A DNA stretch of 64,000 nt from Paraburkholderia sp. UYCP14C (GTDB lineage: Bacteria; Pseudomonadota; Gammaproteobacteria; Burkholderiales; Burkholderiaceae), in assembly GCF_004197395.1 (NCBI RefSeq), contig NZ_SELS01000006.1, forward strand, positions 1 to 64,000, written 5' to 3'. The notes beneath the pieces were generated by a model. The model had not been told where the DNA came from, did not search any database, and was given only the letters and a program-made list of their open reading frames with translations. A program made the translations under genes and the position numbers. Shown piece by piece: positions 46,305 to 55,221 of this stretch (position 1 is the stretch's first letter; the number at the start of each line of letters is the position of its first letter).

Positions 46305-47489
46305 TTAAGCGAGCGTCGCCAGGCTCTGCTCGATATCCGCGCGCAGATCCGCCTCGTCCTCGAGACCGATATAGAACCGCACCAGCGTGCCCCGGTGCGG
46401 CCATTGCGCCGCGGTGCGCATCGACGCGATGTCGTACGGCATCGCGAGGCTATGCGCGCCGCCCCAGCTCCAGCCGAGCGAAAACAGTTCGAGCGATTCG
46501 CAGAACGTGTCGATCTGCGCCGCGCTGTATCGCTCGTCGAACACGACCGAGAACAGTCCGCCCGCGCCGCTGAAATCGCGCTTGTACACTTCGTGTCCCG
46601 GACAGTCGGCGAACGCCGGATGCAGCACCGCGACGATTTCCGGCCGGCGCTTCAACCACGCCGCGAGCGACAGCGCCGCGCGATCGTGCTGCGCGAAACG
46701 CAGCTGCATGCTCGGCAGGCTGCGCAGGATCAACGAGCAGTCGTCCGAGGACACCCCGATGCCCATGCGCATGCGCGCCGCCTTTAGCTTCACATGCACG
46801 TCGCGGTCGACCGTGATCGTCGCCCCCATCAGCACGTCGCCGCCGCCCGACTGGTATTTGGTCAGCGCCTGCACCGAGATGTCGACGCCGTGGTCGAACG
46901 GCCGGAACGCGAGGCCCGCGGACCACGTGTTGTCGATCGCGGTAACGACCTTGCGCGCGCGCGCCGCCGCCGTGATGGCCGGCACGTCGGGCACTTCCAT
47001 CGTCACCGAGCCGGGCGCCTCGATCCAGATGAGGCGCGTGTTCGGCTGGATCAGATCGGCGATGCCCGCGCCGATCAGCGGATCGTAGTAGCGCGCCGTG
47101 ACGCCGAAGTCGCGCGCGAGCCAGTCGCCGTGGTCGCGGTTGGGTGAATAGACGTTGTCGGGAATCAGCACGTCGTCGCCGGCCTTCACGAGACCGAAGT
47201 AGACGTTCGAGATCGACGACAGCCCCGACGGCTGCAGCAGCGCATGGTTGCCGCCCTCGATCGCGGCGAGGCGCTGCGCGAGCGCGATCTGCGTCGGCGT
47301 CGCATGCAGGCCGTAGCGCCATTGCGCGTCGTTCTTCCAGTCGAGCGCGCGCATCGCGGCGAGGTCGGGGAACACCACCGTCGACGCACGCGTGACCGGT
47401 GTCGAGAACGATTCGAAGCCCGGCGTGATGTCGTCCTCGGCACGCACGATACGGGTTTGCAGGCCGTGTTTGAATTTGGATTCAGTCAT
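46305..47489 (-). CDS. metC: Cystathionine beta-lyase
   Basis: This 394-residue Cys/Met-metabolism PLP enzyme converts cystathionine to homocysteine, pyruvate and ammonia in methionine synthesis. The internal aldimine Lys is K211 in VQALTKYQSGGGDVLMG, and the conserved Arg/Tyr region (WRYGLHATPTQIALAQRLAAIEGG) binds the neighbouring subunit's cofactor. Length matches MetC (about 395). Related gamma-lyases are the alternative, but WSWGGAHSLAMPYD near the C-terminus fits beta-lyases. It has its own terminator and no obvious operon partner. Confidence 0.93.
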   Translation of the reverse strand: MTESKFKHGLQTRIVRAEDDITPGFESFSTPVTRASTVVFPDLAAMRALDWKNDAQWRYGLHATPTQIALAQRLAAIEGGNHALLQPSGLSSISNVYFGLVKAGDDVLIPDNVYSPNRDHGDWLARDFGVTARYYDPLIGAGIADLIQPNTRLIWIEAPGSVTMEVPDVPAITAAARARKVVTAIDNTWSAGLAFRPFDHGVDISVQALTKYQSGGGDVLMGATITVDRDVHVKLKAARMRMGIGVSSDDCSLILRSLPSMQLRFAQHDRAALSLAAWLKRRPEIVAVLHPAFADCPGHEVYKRDFSGAGGLFSVVFDERYSAAQIDTFCESLELFSLGWSWGGAHSLAMPYDIASMRTAAQWPHRGTLVRFYIGLEDEADLRADIEQSLATLA

Positions 47490-47573
47490 GTGAGGTTCGA
47501 TGAAAATCTCAGTGAAGCGGGCCTGAAGCGACGATCGCGCCGCGCGATTGCCGATGCGCGGCGTGCGTGCGCA

Positions 47574-48233
47574 TCAGTCGCCCGTTTGCAGGTTGCTGAC
47601 GCCGCCCACCGGGTGTCCGCCGGCAGCGGGTGCCGGCGTTGCGCCGTTGGTCGCGGCCGGTTGCGGCGTTGGGGTTGCAGCCTTCGCCGCCGCGGCGGCA
47701 CCGGCCGAACCGGCCGCCGGCACCGCCTGCCCCGCCGCCAGCGGCTTCAGGTTGAACTGCTGCGGGTTCGAATCGTCGACGTTCATGCGGTCGCCTTCGA
47801 GCGAGCCGTCCGCCGCGAACTTGCCGACCCAGTTGCCGGTGATATGCGTGCCGTCGTTCGATTCCTCGACTTCGAGCGTATCGCCGTCGCGATCGCCGGC
47901 GATCAGGATCACCTCGCCGCTATCGGTGTACTGATACTCGCCGTGCACGCCGGATGGATCGTCGGTCTTGGGCCCAAGCCGCAGCACGATCGGCCGCGTG
48001 CCGAGTGTGCCCACGTAGCGCGGAAACTTCGCGAACTCGGGGCTCGGTTTCAGCGGCAGCTGGATCGGCGGCGGCGCGGCCAGCTCCTTGACCGCATCGC
48101 TTTCCGCCCAGGCCTGCGACGGCATCCACAGAACCGTGCCGGCGCACAACAGCGCGGCGGCGCTCGCCGCTACGCCGGCATGCCGTCGCAACGCGCGCAT
48201 TGCCGAGCCCTTCGTCACTTTCGCTTCCTGCAT
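47574..48233 (-). CDS. Exported protein of unknown function
   Basis: This protein of about 219 residues has a signal peptide (RRHAGVAASAAALLCAGTVLWMPSQAWA), a central beta-rich domain (FPRYVGTLGTRPIVLRLGPKTDD ... GEVILIAGDRDGDTLEVEESNDGTHITGNWVGKF) and a C-terminal Ala/Pro/Thr/Gly-rich tail. Starts at ATG 48233 (GGACGGACAGG upstream) or GTG 48218 are both possible. The domain reads like a sequence that describes a molecule's response to ions or small ligands, but I do not recognise it. It lies 61 bp downstream of bktB on the same strand. Confidence 0.78.
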   Translation of the reverse strand: MQEAKVTKGSAMRALRRHAGVAASAAALLCAGTVLWMPSQAWAESDAVKELAAPPPIQLPLKPSPEFAKFPRYVGTLGTRPIVLRLGPKTDDPSGVHGEYQYTDSGEVILIAGDRDGDTLEVEESNDGTHITGNWVGKFAADGSLEGDRMNVDDSNPQQFNLKPLAAGQAVPAAGSAGAAAAAKAATPTPQPAATNGATPAPAAGGHPVGGVSNLQTGD

Positions 48234-48294
48234 CCTGTCCGTCCTTGTTGCTGGTTCCTGCTTGCTGCCTATGCCGCGCCGGTCTGCCGTGCGC

Positions 48295-49479
48295 TCACAG
48301 ACGCTCGAAAACCGCCGCGATGCCCTGGCCGCCGCCGATGCACATCGTGACGAGCGCATAGCGCCCGCCGATGCGCTGCAGCTCGTACAGCGCCTTCACG
48401 GTGATCAGCGCGCCGGTCGCGCCGATCGGATGGCCGAGTGAAATGCCCGAGCCATTCGGATTGACCTTGGCCGGATCGAAGCCGAGCTCCTTGCTGACCG
48501 CGCAGGCCTGCGCGGCGAATGCCTCGTTGGCCTCGATCACGTCGAGATCGGCGACCGTCAGACCCGCGCGTTCGAGCGCCTTGCGGCTCGCCGGCACCGG
48601 TCCGATGCCCATGTACGCCGGATCGACGCCCGCATGCGCGTACGACACGAGCCGCGCCAACGGCTTCACGCCGCGCCGCTCGGCGACGCTGCGCTCCATC
48701 AGCACGACGGCCGCGGCCGCGTCGTTGATGCCCGACGCGTTGCCCGCCGTCACCGTGCCGTTCTCCTTCGCGAACACCGGCTTCAGCTTCGCGAAGTCTT
48801 CCGCCGTCGCGTTCAGCCGCGCGTGCTCGTCGGTGTCGAATACGACGTCGCCCTTCTTCGACGGGATCGTGATCGGCAGAATCTGTTCCTTGAAGTAGCC
48901 GCTCGTGATTGCGTGGGCCGCGCGGCGATGCGACTCGAGCGCGAGCGCGTCCTGCGCGTCGCGTGAGATGTCGTACTTGCGCGCGACGTTCTCTGCGGTC
49001 ACGCCCATGTGGATCGACTGGAACGGATCGTTGAGCGCGCCGACCATCATGTCGACCAGACGCGCGTCGCCCATGCGCTGACCGAAGCGCGCGGCCGGCA
49101 TCGAGTACGGCGCGCGGCTCATGTTTTCCGCGCCGCCGCCGATCGCGATATCGGCGTCGCCGAGCAGCACGCTTTGCGCGGCCGACACGATGGCCTGCAA
49201 GCCCGAGCCGCACAGCCGGTTCACCGTCAGCGCGGGCGTATGCTGCGCGACCCCGCCGTTGATCGCCGCGACGCGCGCGAGATACATGTCTTTCGGCTCG
49301 GTGTGCACCACGTTGCCGAACACGACGTGCCCGACTTCGTCGCCCGACACGCTCGCGCGCTCGAGCACTTCGCGCACCACACGCGCGCCGAGATCGGTCG
49401 GTGCGAAATCCTTCAGGCTGCCGCCGAAGGTGCCGATTGCCGTGCGTACGCCGCTTACCACCACTACGTCCCGTTGCAT
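48295..49479 (-). CDS. bktB: Beta-ketothiolase BktB
   Basis: This 394-residue thiolase condenses acyl-CoA with acetyl-CoA and, in Ralstonia, supplies beta-ketovaleryl-CoA for copolymers. The active-site Cys is C90 (VNRLCGSGLQA), with His in GISLGHPIGATGA and the second Cys in VTMCIGGGQG (C380). It is closer in sequence to R. eutropha BktB than to PhaA (HVVFGNVVHTEPKDMYLARVAAINGGV). It is a different gene from phaA at 55222. It lies 87 bp downstream of kdgK on the same strand. Confidence 0.93.
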   Translation of the reverse strand: MQRDVVVVSGVRTAIGTFGGSLKDFAPTDLGARVVREVLERASVSGDEVGHVVFGNVVHTEPKDMYLARVAAINGGVAQHTPALTVNRLCGSGLQAIVSAAQSVLLGDADIAIGGGAENMSRAPYSMPAARFGQRMGDARLVDMMVGALNDPFQSIHMGVTAENVARKYDISRDAQDALALESHRRAAHAITSGYFKEQILPITIPSKKGDVVFDTDEHARLNATAEDFAKLKPVFAKENGTVTAGNASGINDAAAAVVLMERSVAERRGVKPLARLVSYAHAGVDPAYMGIGPVPASRKALERAGLTVADLDVIEANEAFAAQACAVSKELGFDPAKVNPNGSGISLGHPIGATGALITVKALYELQRIGGRYALVTMCIGGGQGIAAVFERL

Positions 49480-49566
49480 CGCTTGCCCCTCCTGTTGTCT
49501 CTCCAGTTTGTCTGGATGATGGCGCCAACGCGCGCCATGCTGCGCCGCGCGCGGCTCAAGTAATGG

Positions 49567-50517
49567 TTAGCCCGCCAGCAGCCGCTCGACGCTCTCGCGC
49601 GACGGAATCGGCGCGACCGCGCCATAGCCTTGCGTCGACAACGCGGCTGCGACGTTCGCGTAGCGCGCGGCGGCAAATGGATCGTCGCCCGCGACGATGC
49701 GCGCGATGAATGCGCCGCCGAAGCAGTCGCCGGCGCCGGTCGCATCGACCGCATTGACGACGTGGCCGGGTACGACGCGCCGCTCGTTCGGTGTCGCGAT
49801 ATACGAGCCGTCCTTGCCGAGCTTCAGCGCGACCACGCTCGGCCCATGCGCCAGCAGAAAATCGACGATCTCGTCGCGGCCGGTCAGCCCGGTCAGTTCG
49901 GTGACGTCGTCCCAGCTGGGCAGGCAGATGTCGGTCTGGCGGATCGCCTCGAGCATCACCGCGCGCGCCCGCGCGAGCGGCCACAGCTTCAGACGCAGAT
50001 TGGTGTCGAAGCTCACGCGCACGCCATTCGCGCGCGCATGCGCGATCGCTTCGAGCGCGGCGTCGCAGGCGCTGACGCTGATCGCGAGACTGATGCCCGA
50101 CAGATGGATGACCTGCGCCGCCGCGAGCGCGTCGCGCGGCAGATCGGCCGGCGCGTAGCGGCTCGCCGCCGAGCCCGCGCGCAGATAGTCGAACGCGTGG
50201 CCGTTGGGGCCGTGGGACACGAAATAGACGCCGGTCGGTGCTTGCGCATCGACCCGCACGAACGATGTATCCACCTGCTCGCGCTCCCACAGATCGACGA
50301 GCAGGCGGCCGAAATGATCGGCGCCGACCGCCGACACGAAGCCGGTCTTCGCGCCTTGCCGCGAGGCCGCGATGCAGAAGTTCGACGTGTCGCCGCCGAA
50401 GCCTTGCAGGTAGTTCGGCTGATCCTTCGCCGACTGGTTGAATTCGATCATCGCCTCGCCGAGCGCGAGGATCTCCGGTGTTTGAGCTTCAGGCCGTGCG
50501 GCCGCGCTGAGCGTCAT
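49567..50517 (-). CDS. kdgK: 2-keto-3-deoxygluconate kinase (PfkB family)
   Basis: This 316-residue sugar kinase phosphorylates 2-keto-3-deoxygluconate in the Entner-Doudoroff-type uronate pathway. PfkB motifs are ILALGEAMIEFNQ and GFGGDTSNFCIAASRQGAKTGF at the N-terminus and VNAVDATGAGDCFGGAFIA (catalytic Asp in GAGD) near the C-terminus. Other PfkB kinases (fructokinase, ribokinase) are possible, but the N-terminal pattern fits KdgK. It starts 3 bp after the rimO stop region, so rimO-kdgK are probably one transcript, although their functions are unrelated. Confidence 0.88.
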   Translation of the reverse strand: MTLSAAARPEAQTPEILALGEAMIEFNQSAKDQPNYLQGFGGDTSNFCIAASRQGAKTGFVSAVGADHFGRLLVDLWEREQVDTSFVRVDAQAPTGVYFVSHGPNGHAFDYLRAGSAASRYAPADLPRDALAAAQVIHLSGISLAISVSACDAALEAIAHARANGVRVSFDTNLRLKLWPLARARAVMLEAIRQTDICLPSWDDVTELTGLTGRDEIVDFLLAHGPSVVALKLGKDGSYIATPNERRVVPGHVVNAVDATGAGDCFGGAFIARIVAGDDPFAAARYANVAAALSTQGYGAVAPIPSRESVERLLAG

Positions 50518-50520
50518 TGC

Positions 50521-51915
50521 CTAGACCTCGCCCCACAGATCGTGGCCATCGGCACCGGTGATCCTGACCGACACGAAATCGCCGACCTTGTAGCGCTTGG
50601 ACGCCTTGGTGGACGGCGCGATGTAGACGACGCCGTCGATCTCCGGCGCATCCGCGGCGGTGCGGCCGATGCCGCCGTCCGCGTTGATTTCGTCGACCAG
50701 TACTTTCAGCGTCTTGCCGACCTTCTTCGCGATGCGCTTCGCCGACACCTGCTCGGCCACTTCCATGAAGCGCGCGCGACGCTCCTCACGCACTTCGTCG
50801 GGCAGCGCGCCGTCGAGCTCGTTCGCGCTCGCTCCTTCGACCGGCGAATACGCAAAGCAGCCGACGCGATCGAGCTCCGCCTCGCGGATGAAATCGAGCA
50901 GCGTTTCGAACTGCTCTTCGGTCTCGCCCGGGAAGCCGGCGATGAACGTGCTGCGAATGGTCAGATCCGGGCAGATTTCGCGCCATGCCTTCACGCGCTC
51001 CATCACCTTCTCGGCGTTGGCCGGGCGCTTCATGCGCTTGAGCACTTCCGGATGCGCGTGCTGGAACGGCACGTCGAGATACGGCAGCACGTGGCCCTTG
51101 AACGGACCCTCGGCCATCATCGGAATCACTTCGTCGACGCTCGGATACGGATACACGTAATGCAGACGCACCCACGCGCCGTATTGCGCGGCAAGCTCAC
51201 CGAGCGCGGCGACCAGATCGGTCATGCGCGTCTTGATCGGCTTGCCGTTCCAGAAACCGGTACGGTATTTGACGTCGACGCCGTAGGCGCTGGTGTCCTG
51301 CGAAATCACCAGCAGTTCCTTCACGCCCGACTTGAACAGGTTCTCCGCTTCGAGCATCACCTCGGCGACCGGGCGCGACACGAGGTCGCCGCGCATCGAC
51401 GGGATGATGCAGAACGTGCAGCGGTGATTGCAGCCTTCGGAGATCTTCAGGTACGCGTAGTGGCGCGGCGTGAGCTTGACGCCCGCGGCGGGCACCAGAT
51501 CGACGAACGGATCGTGCGGCTTCGGCAGATGGCTGTGCACCGCCTGCATCACCTCGCCGACCGCGTGCGGGCCGGTCACGGCGAGCACCTTCGGATGCAC
51601 TTCCTCGATCAGCCCCGAACCGCTCGCGCTCTTCTTCGCGCCGAGGCAGCCGGTAACGATCACCTTGCCGTTTTCGTTGAGCGCTTCGCCGATCGCGTCG
51701 AGGCTTTCCTGCACGGCTTCGTCGATGAAGCCGCAGGTGTTGACGACCACGAGGTCCGCACCGTCATAGGTGCCGGAGATTTCGTAGCCTTCGGCGCGCA
51801 GCTGGGTGATGATCTGCTCGGAATCGACGAGGGCCTTGGGGCAGCCGAGGGAAACGAAGCCGACTTTCGGCGTGGCGCCCGGCGCGGCCGGAACGTTCGA
51901 GGGGGTGGAAGACAT
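50521..51915 (-). CDS. rimO: Ribosomal protein S12 methylthiotransferase RimO
   Basis: This 464-residue radical-SAM enzyme adds a methylthio group to an Asp of ribosomal protein S12. The N-terminal UPF0004 domain has the auxiliary cluster ligands C25, C61 and C90; the radical-SAM cluster is C162-xxx-C166-xx-C169 ([11 protein letters not shown]), and a TRAM domain ends the protein ([18 protein letters not shown]). [16 protein letters not shown] and the general pattern separate it from MiaB. ATG 51915 is the best start, with a weak ribosome binding site. kdgK follows directly downstream. Confidence 0.95.
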   Translation of the reverse strand: MSSTPSNVPAAPGATPKVGFVSLGCPKALVDSEQIITQLRAEGYEISGTYDGADLVVVNTCGFIDEAVQESLDAIGEALNENGKVIVTGCLGAKKSASGSGLIEEVHPKVLAVTGPHAVGEVMQAVHSHLPKPHDPFVDLVPAAGVKLTPRHYAYLKISEGCNHRCTFCIIPSMRGDLVSRPVAEVMLEAENLFKSGVKELLVISQDTSAYGVDVKYRTGFWNGKPIKTRMTDLVAALGELAAQYGAWVRLHYVYPYPSVDEVIPMMAEGPFKGHVLPYLDVPFQHAHPEVLKRMKRPANAEKVMERVKAWREICPDLTIRSTFIAGFPGETEEQFETLLDFIREAELDRVGCFAYSPVEGASANELDGALPDEVREERRARFMEVAEQVSAKRIAKKVGKTLKVLVDEINADGGIGRTAADAPEIDGVVYIAPSTKASKRYKVGDFVSVRITGADGHDLWGEV

Positions 51916-51996
51916 GGGGAACCGCTTGAAGACGTTAAACCCTGAATTGTAGCGGTTCGCCACCGCCACCGCTCGTAAGTCTTTGAATTCTAGTCT

Positions 51997-53052
51997 TCAA
52001 ACGGGGATGAGTTCGGCCCGCTCGGGTTGAGCCAGCGCACGGTTTTCGGCGCTGAAAAGGTCGTCGTTGTTCGGCAACGGCGCCGGCATCGGCGCGCCTC
52101 CGGCCGCGAGCGCCTCGCCGATTACCGTAAGAATTTCGTCAGAATCCTGCACTCGCCGGATCGCCGCATGCAGCTCTGCCGCTTGCGGCCAGGTCCGTTG
52201 CAGATAGCTGAGCCACTTCTTCACCCGGCCATGCTCGTGGGTCAGCGAGCCGTGTGACCGCAGCTTGTGCATGTAGCCGACGATCGAACCGAGCACGTGC
52301 TGCCATTCGTCGGGCGACGGACACGGGTCGATGAACCCGCGGATTCGCTGCGCGAGGAACGGGTCCGATACTGCGCCGCGCCCGATCATCACGTCCGCGC
52401 AACCGCTGATCGACCGGCAGCGCTGCCAGTCCGCCACCGTCCAGACTTCGCCGTTCGCGATGACCGGCACGTCGACTGCGTCGTCGATGCGCGCGATCCA
52501 CTCCCAGTGGGCCGGCGGCCGGTAGCGGTCGTCGCGGGTGCGCGCATGCACGACGAGCGAGGCCGCGCCGCCGTCCGCGAGCGCCTGCGCGCATTCGATC
52601 GCCCGCGATGTGTCGGATACGCCGAGGCGCATTTTTGCCGTGACCGCGATATCGGCCGGCACCGCGGCGCGCACGGCCGACACGATCTGGTTCAGCAACT
52701 TCGGGTTCGCCAGCAGCATCGCGCCGCCGCCATGCTGATTGACGACTTTGGCGGGACAGCCGAAGTTGAGGTCGATACCGTACGGCGACAGCGTAGCCGC
52801 ATGCGCGGCATTGCGCGCCATCCATTCGGGATCGCTGCCGAGCAGCTGGATCACCATCGGCGTGCCGCCGGCGGTCACGCTCGCGTGCAGGATTTCGGGC
52901 GCCTCGCGCTCGTAGACGCGCGTCGGCAGCAGCGAGCCCGTGATGCGGATGAACTCGGATACGCAGCCGTCGAAAGCGCCCGGGCTCGTCAGCACGTCGC
53001 GCAGCACGTAGTCCGCAAGCCCTTCCATTGGGGCGAGAAACAGCCGGCTCAT
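51997..53052 (-). CDS. dusC: tRNA-dihydrouridine(16) synthase DusC
   Basis: This 351-residue flavoenzyme reduces uridine 16 of tRNA to dihydrouridine. It begins MSRLFLAPMEGLADYVLRDVL, has the catalytic Cys at C99 (DLNFGCPAKVVNQHGGGAML) and the FMN-binding region with PVIANGEVWTVADWQRC and MIGRGAVSDPFLAQRI. The C-terminal helical tRNA-binding domain and a tail of about 35 residues follow. N-terminus and length fit DusC better than DusA/B. rimO lies downstream (81 bp) on the same strand. Confidence 0.94.
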   Translation of the reverse strand: MSRLFLAPMEGLADYVLRDVLTSPGAFDGCVSEFIRITGSLLPTRVYEREAPEILHASVTAGGTPMVIQLLGSDPEWMARNAAHAATLSPYGIDLNFGCPAKVVNQHGGGAMLLANPKLLNQIVSAVRAAVPADIAVTAKMRLGVSDTSRAIECAQALADGGAASLVVHARTRDDRYRPPAHWEWIARIDDAVDVPVIANGEVWTVADWQRCRSISGCADVMIGRGAVSDPFLAQRIRGFIDPCPSPDEWQHVLGSIVGYMHKLRSHGSLTHEHGRVKKWLSYLQRTWPQAAELHAAIRRVQDSDEILTVIGEALAAGGAPMPAPLPNNDDLFSAENRALAQPERAELIPV

Positions 53053-53497
53053 GGAGATGTGGGTGAACGGCGGATCAGCGACGAACGATCCGTACGGTCT
53101 TCGAAACGGAAGACACCGACGCGATCAGGGAGACGGTTTGAAACATAGGGCGGGTCCAGCGGAAGGAAAACGGTAACGGCGCGGTAACGGCGCAAGCGGC
53201 GATGTGCCGGCGGTGGACGCAACGGGCATTGAGCCGCAGCCGGAATCCGGTTCCGAGGGAAAGCGTCCCGCACGCGCGGGCCGCCATTGTAGCGCGTCGG
53301 CGGCTGCGCACTCCCGCGAGCGATGCGGGGGGATTGGCAACGGTGCTGAATGTCAACGATATGCCGACGACCAGTCCCCGGCTCAGCCAGTACGCGAATC
53401 GCGTGGTCACGCTACAACGATGAAGGTCGGCTTCGCGTTCGCTGGCTACCCCGAAAGCCCTCGTCAACCCGAGCAGACCTCGCCGTCACTCATTCGC
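53053..53497. other. Intergenic region between dusC and phaR
   Basis: This 445-bp gap contains no frame with coding bias or a ribosome binding site and no tRNA. It presumably holds the dusC promoter and the end of the pha transcript. I see no intrinsic terminator with a T-run after phaR. Confidence 0.55.
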
Positions 53498-54115
53498 TCA
53501 CTTCTTCTCCGGCTCCGGATTCCCCTGCGGCGTAGCCGGTGCATTGGTCGCGTTGCTCGCGTTGACCGCGCCGCCCGGCGTGAACGGGAACGTGGCGAAC
53601 ATCGTCTTCGCCTGGTTCTGCATCTGCTCCTGCATTTGCACGAACATGTTCTTCGATTGCTCGATATAGCTGGTCATCATGCCCTGCATCATCGGCGCCT
53701 GCATGTTCATGAACTGCGACCAGACTTCGGGGTTCATCGCCTTGCCTTCATAGAGATTCTTCGACTGATCGGCGAGCTTCGCCTGAATGTCGATGAAGGC
53801 CTGGATGTTCTTTTCCAGGTACGTGCCCATCATGCCCTGCATCGCATGACCGTAGAACCGGATGATCTGCGACAGCATCGACGACGAGAACATCGGCAGC
53901 CCGCCGCTCTCCTCTTCGAGAATGATCTGCAGCAGGATCGAGCGCGTCAGGTCCTCGTTGCTTTTGGCATCGATCACCTTGAAGTCTTCCTGATCGAGCA
54001 CGAGCTGCTTCACATCGGTGAGCGTGATGTAGGTACTCGTCTCGGTGTCGTAGAGCCGACGATTCGGATATTTCTTGATCAGTCGTTCGGCCGTTTTCTT
54101 TGTAGTAGTAGTCAT
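53498..54115 (-). CDS. phaR: Polyhydroxyalkanoate synthesis repressor PhaR
   Basis: This 205-residue regulator binds both PHB granules and DNA and represses phasin genes. The N-terminal PHB/PHA accumulation regulator domain is clear (RLIKKYPNRRLYDTETSTYITLTDVKQLVLDQEDF), followed by a helical region rich in Met and Gln (MQAPMMQGMMTSYIEQSKNMFVQMQEQMQNQAK) and an Asn/Pro-rich tail. It is last in the phaC-phaA-phaB-phaR order and is separated from phaB by a long hairpin. Confidence 0.95.
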   Translation of the reverse strand: MTTTTKKTAERLIKKYPNRRLYDTETSTYITLTDVKQLVLDQEDFKVIDAKSNEDLTRSILLQIILEEESGGLPMFSSSMLSQIIRFYGHAMQGMMGTYLEKNIQAFIDIQAKLADQSKNLYEGKAMNPEVWSQFMNMQAPMMQGMMTSYIEQSKNMFVQMQEQMQNQAKTMFATFPFTPGGAVNASNATNAPATPQGNPEPEKK

Positions 54116-54153
54116 GTAACGCCTTTAAGCTCGAGTTAAGCAAACGCGGAAAC

Positions 54154-54198
54154 GGCGTCCGGGCTGTGCAATAGGATTCATTGCGCAGCCGGGACGCC
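54154..54198 (-). terminator. Long hairpin between phaB and phaR
   Basis: Arms 54154-54172 and 54180-54198 are 19 nt each and pair with one mismatch and one G-U pair across a 7-nt loop. It lies in the 137-bp gap between phaB and phaR. The minus-strand sequence after it has only scattered T residues, so it may be a partial terminator or a stabilising 3' end. Confidence 0.7.
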
Positions 54199-54252
54199 GG
54201 CGAAACCATCTGAGCCGAAGCGCGCCGCCTTCCGGTCCGGCGCGCCGATGGC

Positions 54253-54993
54253 TCAGCCCATATGCAAGCCGCCATTCAGCGAAAAATCGGCGCCGGTGGC
54301 GAAGCCCGATTCTTCCGACGCGAGCCACGCGACGATCGAGCCGATTTCGTCCGGCTGACCGAGGCGGCGCACCGGAATCGTCGCGACGATTTTTTCCAGC
54401 ACGTCCGGGCGGATCGCCTTGACCATGTCGGTGCCGATGTAACCCGGCGACACGGTGTTGACCGTCACGCCCTTGGTCGCGACTTCCTGCGCGAGCGACA
54501 TCGTGAAGCCGTGAATACCGGCCTTCGCGGTCGAGTAATTGGTCTGGCCGAACTGGCCCTTCTGGCCGTTCACCGACGAAATGTTGATCACGCGGCCAAA
54601 GCCACGCTCGACCATGCCGTCGATCACCTGCTTGGTGACGTTGAACAGGCTGGTGAGGTTGGTGTCGATCACCGCCGTCCAGTCTTCGTGCGTCATCTTG
54701 CGGAACACGACGTCGCGCGTGATGCCCGCATTGTTGACCAGAATGTCGATCTCGCCGACTTCGGCCTTGACCTTGTCGAATGCGGCCTTGGTCGATTCCC
54801 AGTCGCCGACGTTGCCCTCGGAGGCGACGAAGTCGTAGCCGAGTGCCTTCTGCTCGTCGAGCCACTTCGCACGGCGCGGCGAATTCGGGCCGCAGCCCGC
54901 GATCACCTTGTAGCCTTCCTTGTGCAGACGCTGGCAGATGCTTGTGCCGATACCGCCCATGCCGCCCGTTACGTACGCAATTCGCTGTGTCAT
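54253..54993 (-). CDS. phaB: Acetoacetyl-CoA reductase
   Basis: This 246-residue short-chain dehydrogenase reduces acetoacetyl-CoA to (R)-3-hydroxybutyryl-CoA with NADPH. The cofactor site is YVTGGMGGIGTSICQRL; the catalytic Ser and the Tyr-Lys pair lie in INISSVNGQKGQFGQTNYSTAKAG. The segments GYIGTDMVKAIRPDVLEKIV and GADFSLNGGLHMG are typical of PhaB. Length equals R. eutropha PhaB (246). It lies between phaA and phaR in the PHB operon. Confidence 0.97.
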   Translation of the reverse strand: MTQRIAYVTGGMGGIGTSICQRLHKEGYKVIAGCGPNSPRRAKWLDEQKALGYDFVASEGNVGDWESTKAAFDKVKAEVGEIDILVNNAGITRDVVFRKMTHEDWTAVIDTNLTSLFNVTKQVIDGMVERGFGRVINISSVNGQKGQFGQTNYSTAKAGIHGFTMSLAQEVATKGVTVNTVSPGYIGTDMVKAIRPDVLEKIVATIPVRRLGQPDEIGSIVAWLASEESGFATGADFSLNGGLHMG

Positions 54994-55221
54994 AAATCAC
55001 ACTCCGTTATCGTTGTCGAGGCGCCTGCCGGCGGCCTCGTGCCTCGCCTGATGCTGGGTTCACGTTGCCGCCGGGCGACCGTCTGGCAACGCGTACTGCC
55101 GGCACGAGTCATTTGTTGCCGCGCGCCGCACCGCCAGTTGGCGTGCAGTGCGGCCAGATGCCTGTACCGGCGAAGGCCGCGCGCGAACGGTCGCGAAGGC
55201 GCGCGGCGTATCCAGCGTACT

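Noticed and set aside
47490-47573. Possible S-adenosylmethionine or homocysteine riboswitch before metC
   Set aside because: The region upstream of metC is short and I could not form a conserved riboswitch core there.
49630-51945. Plus-strand open frame (about 771 codons) spanning kdgK and rimO
   Set aside because: Antisense shadow; both kdgK and rimO on the minus strand are complete and motif-rich.
53075-53467. 130-codon minus-strand frame between dusC and phaR
   Set aside because: Arg/Ser-rich composition typical of spurious frames in GC-rich DNA; no start signal.
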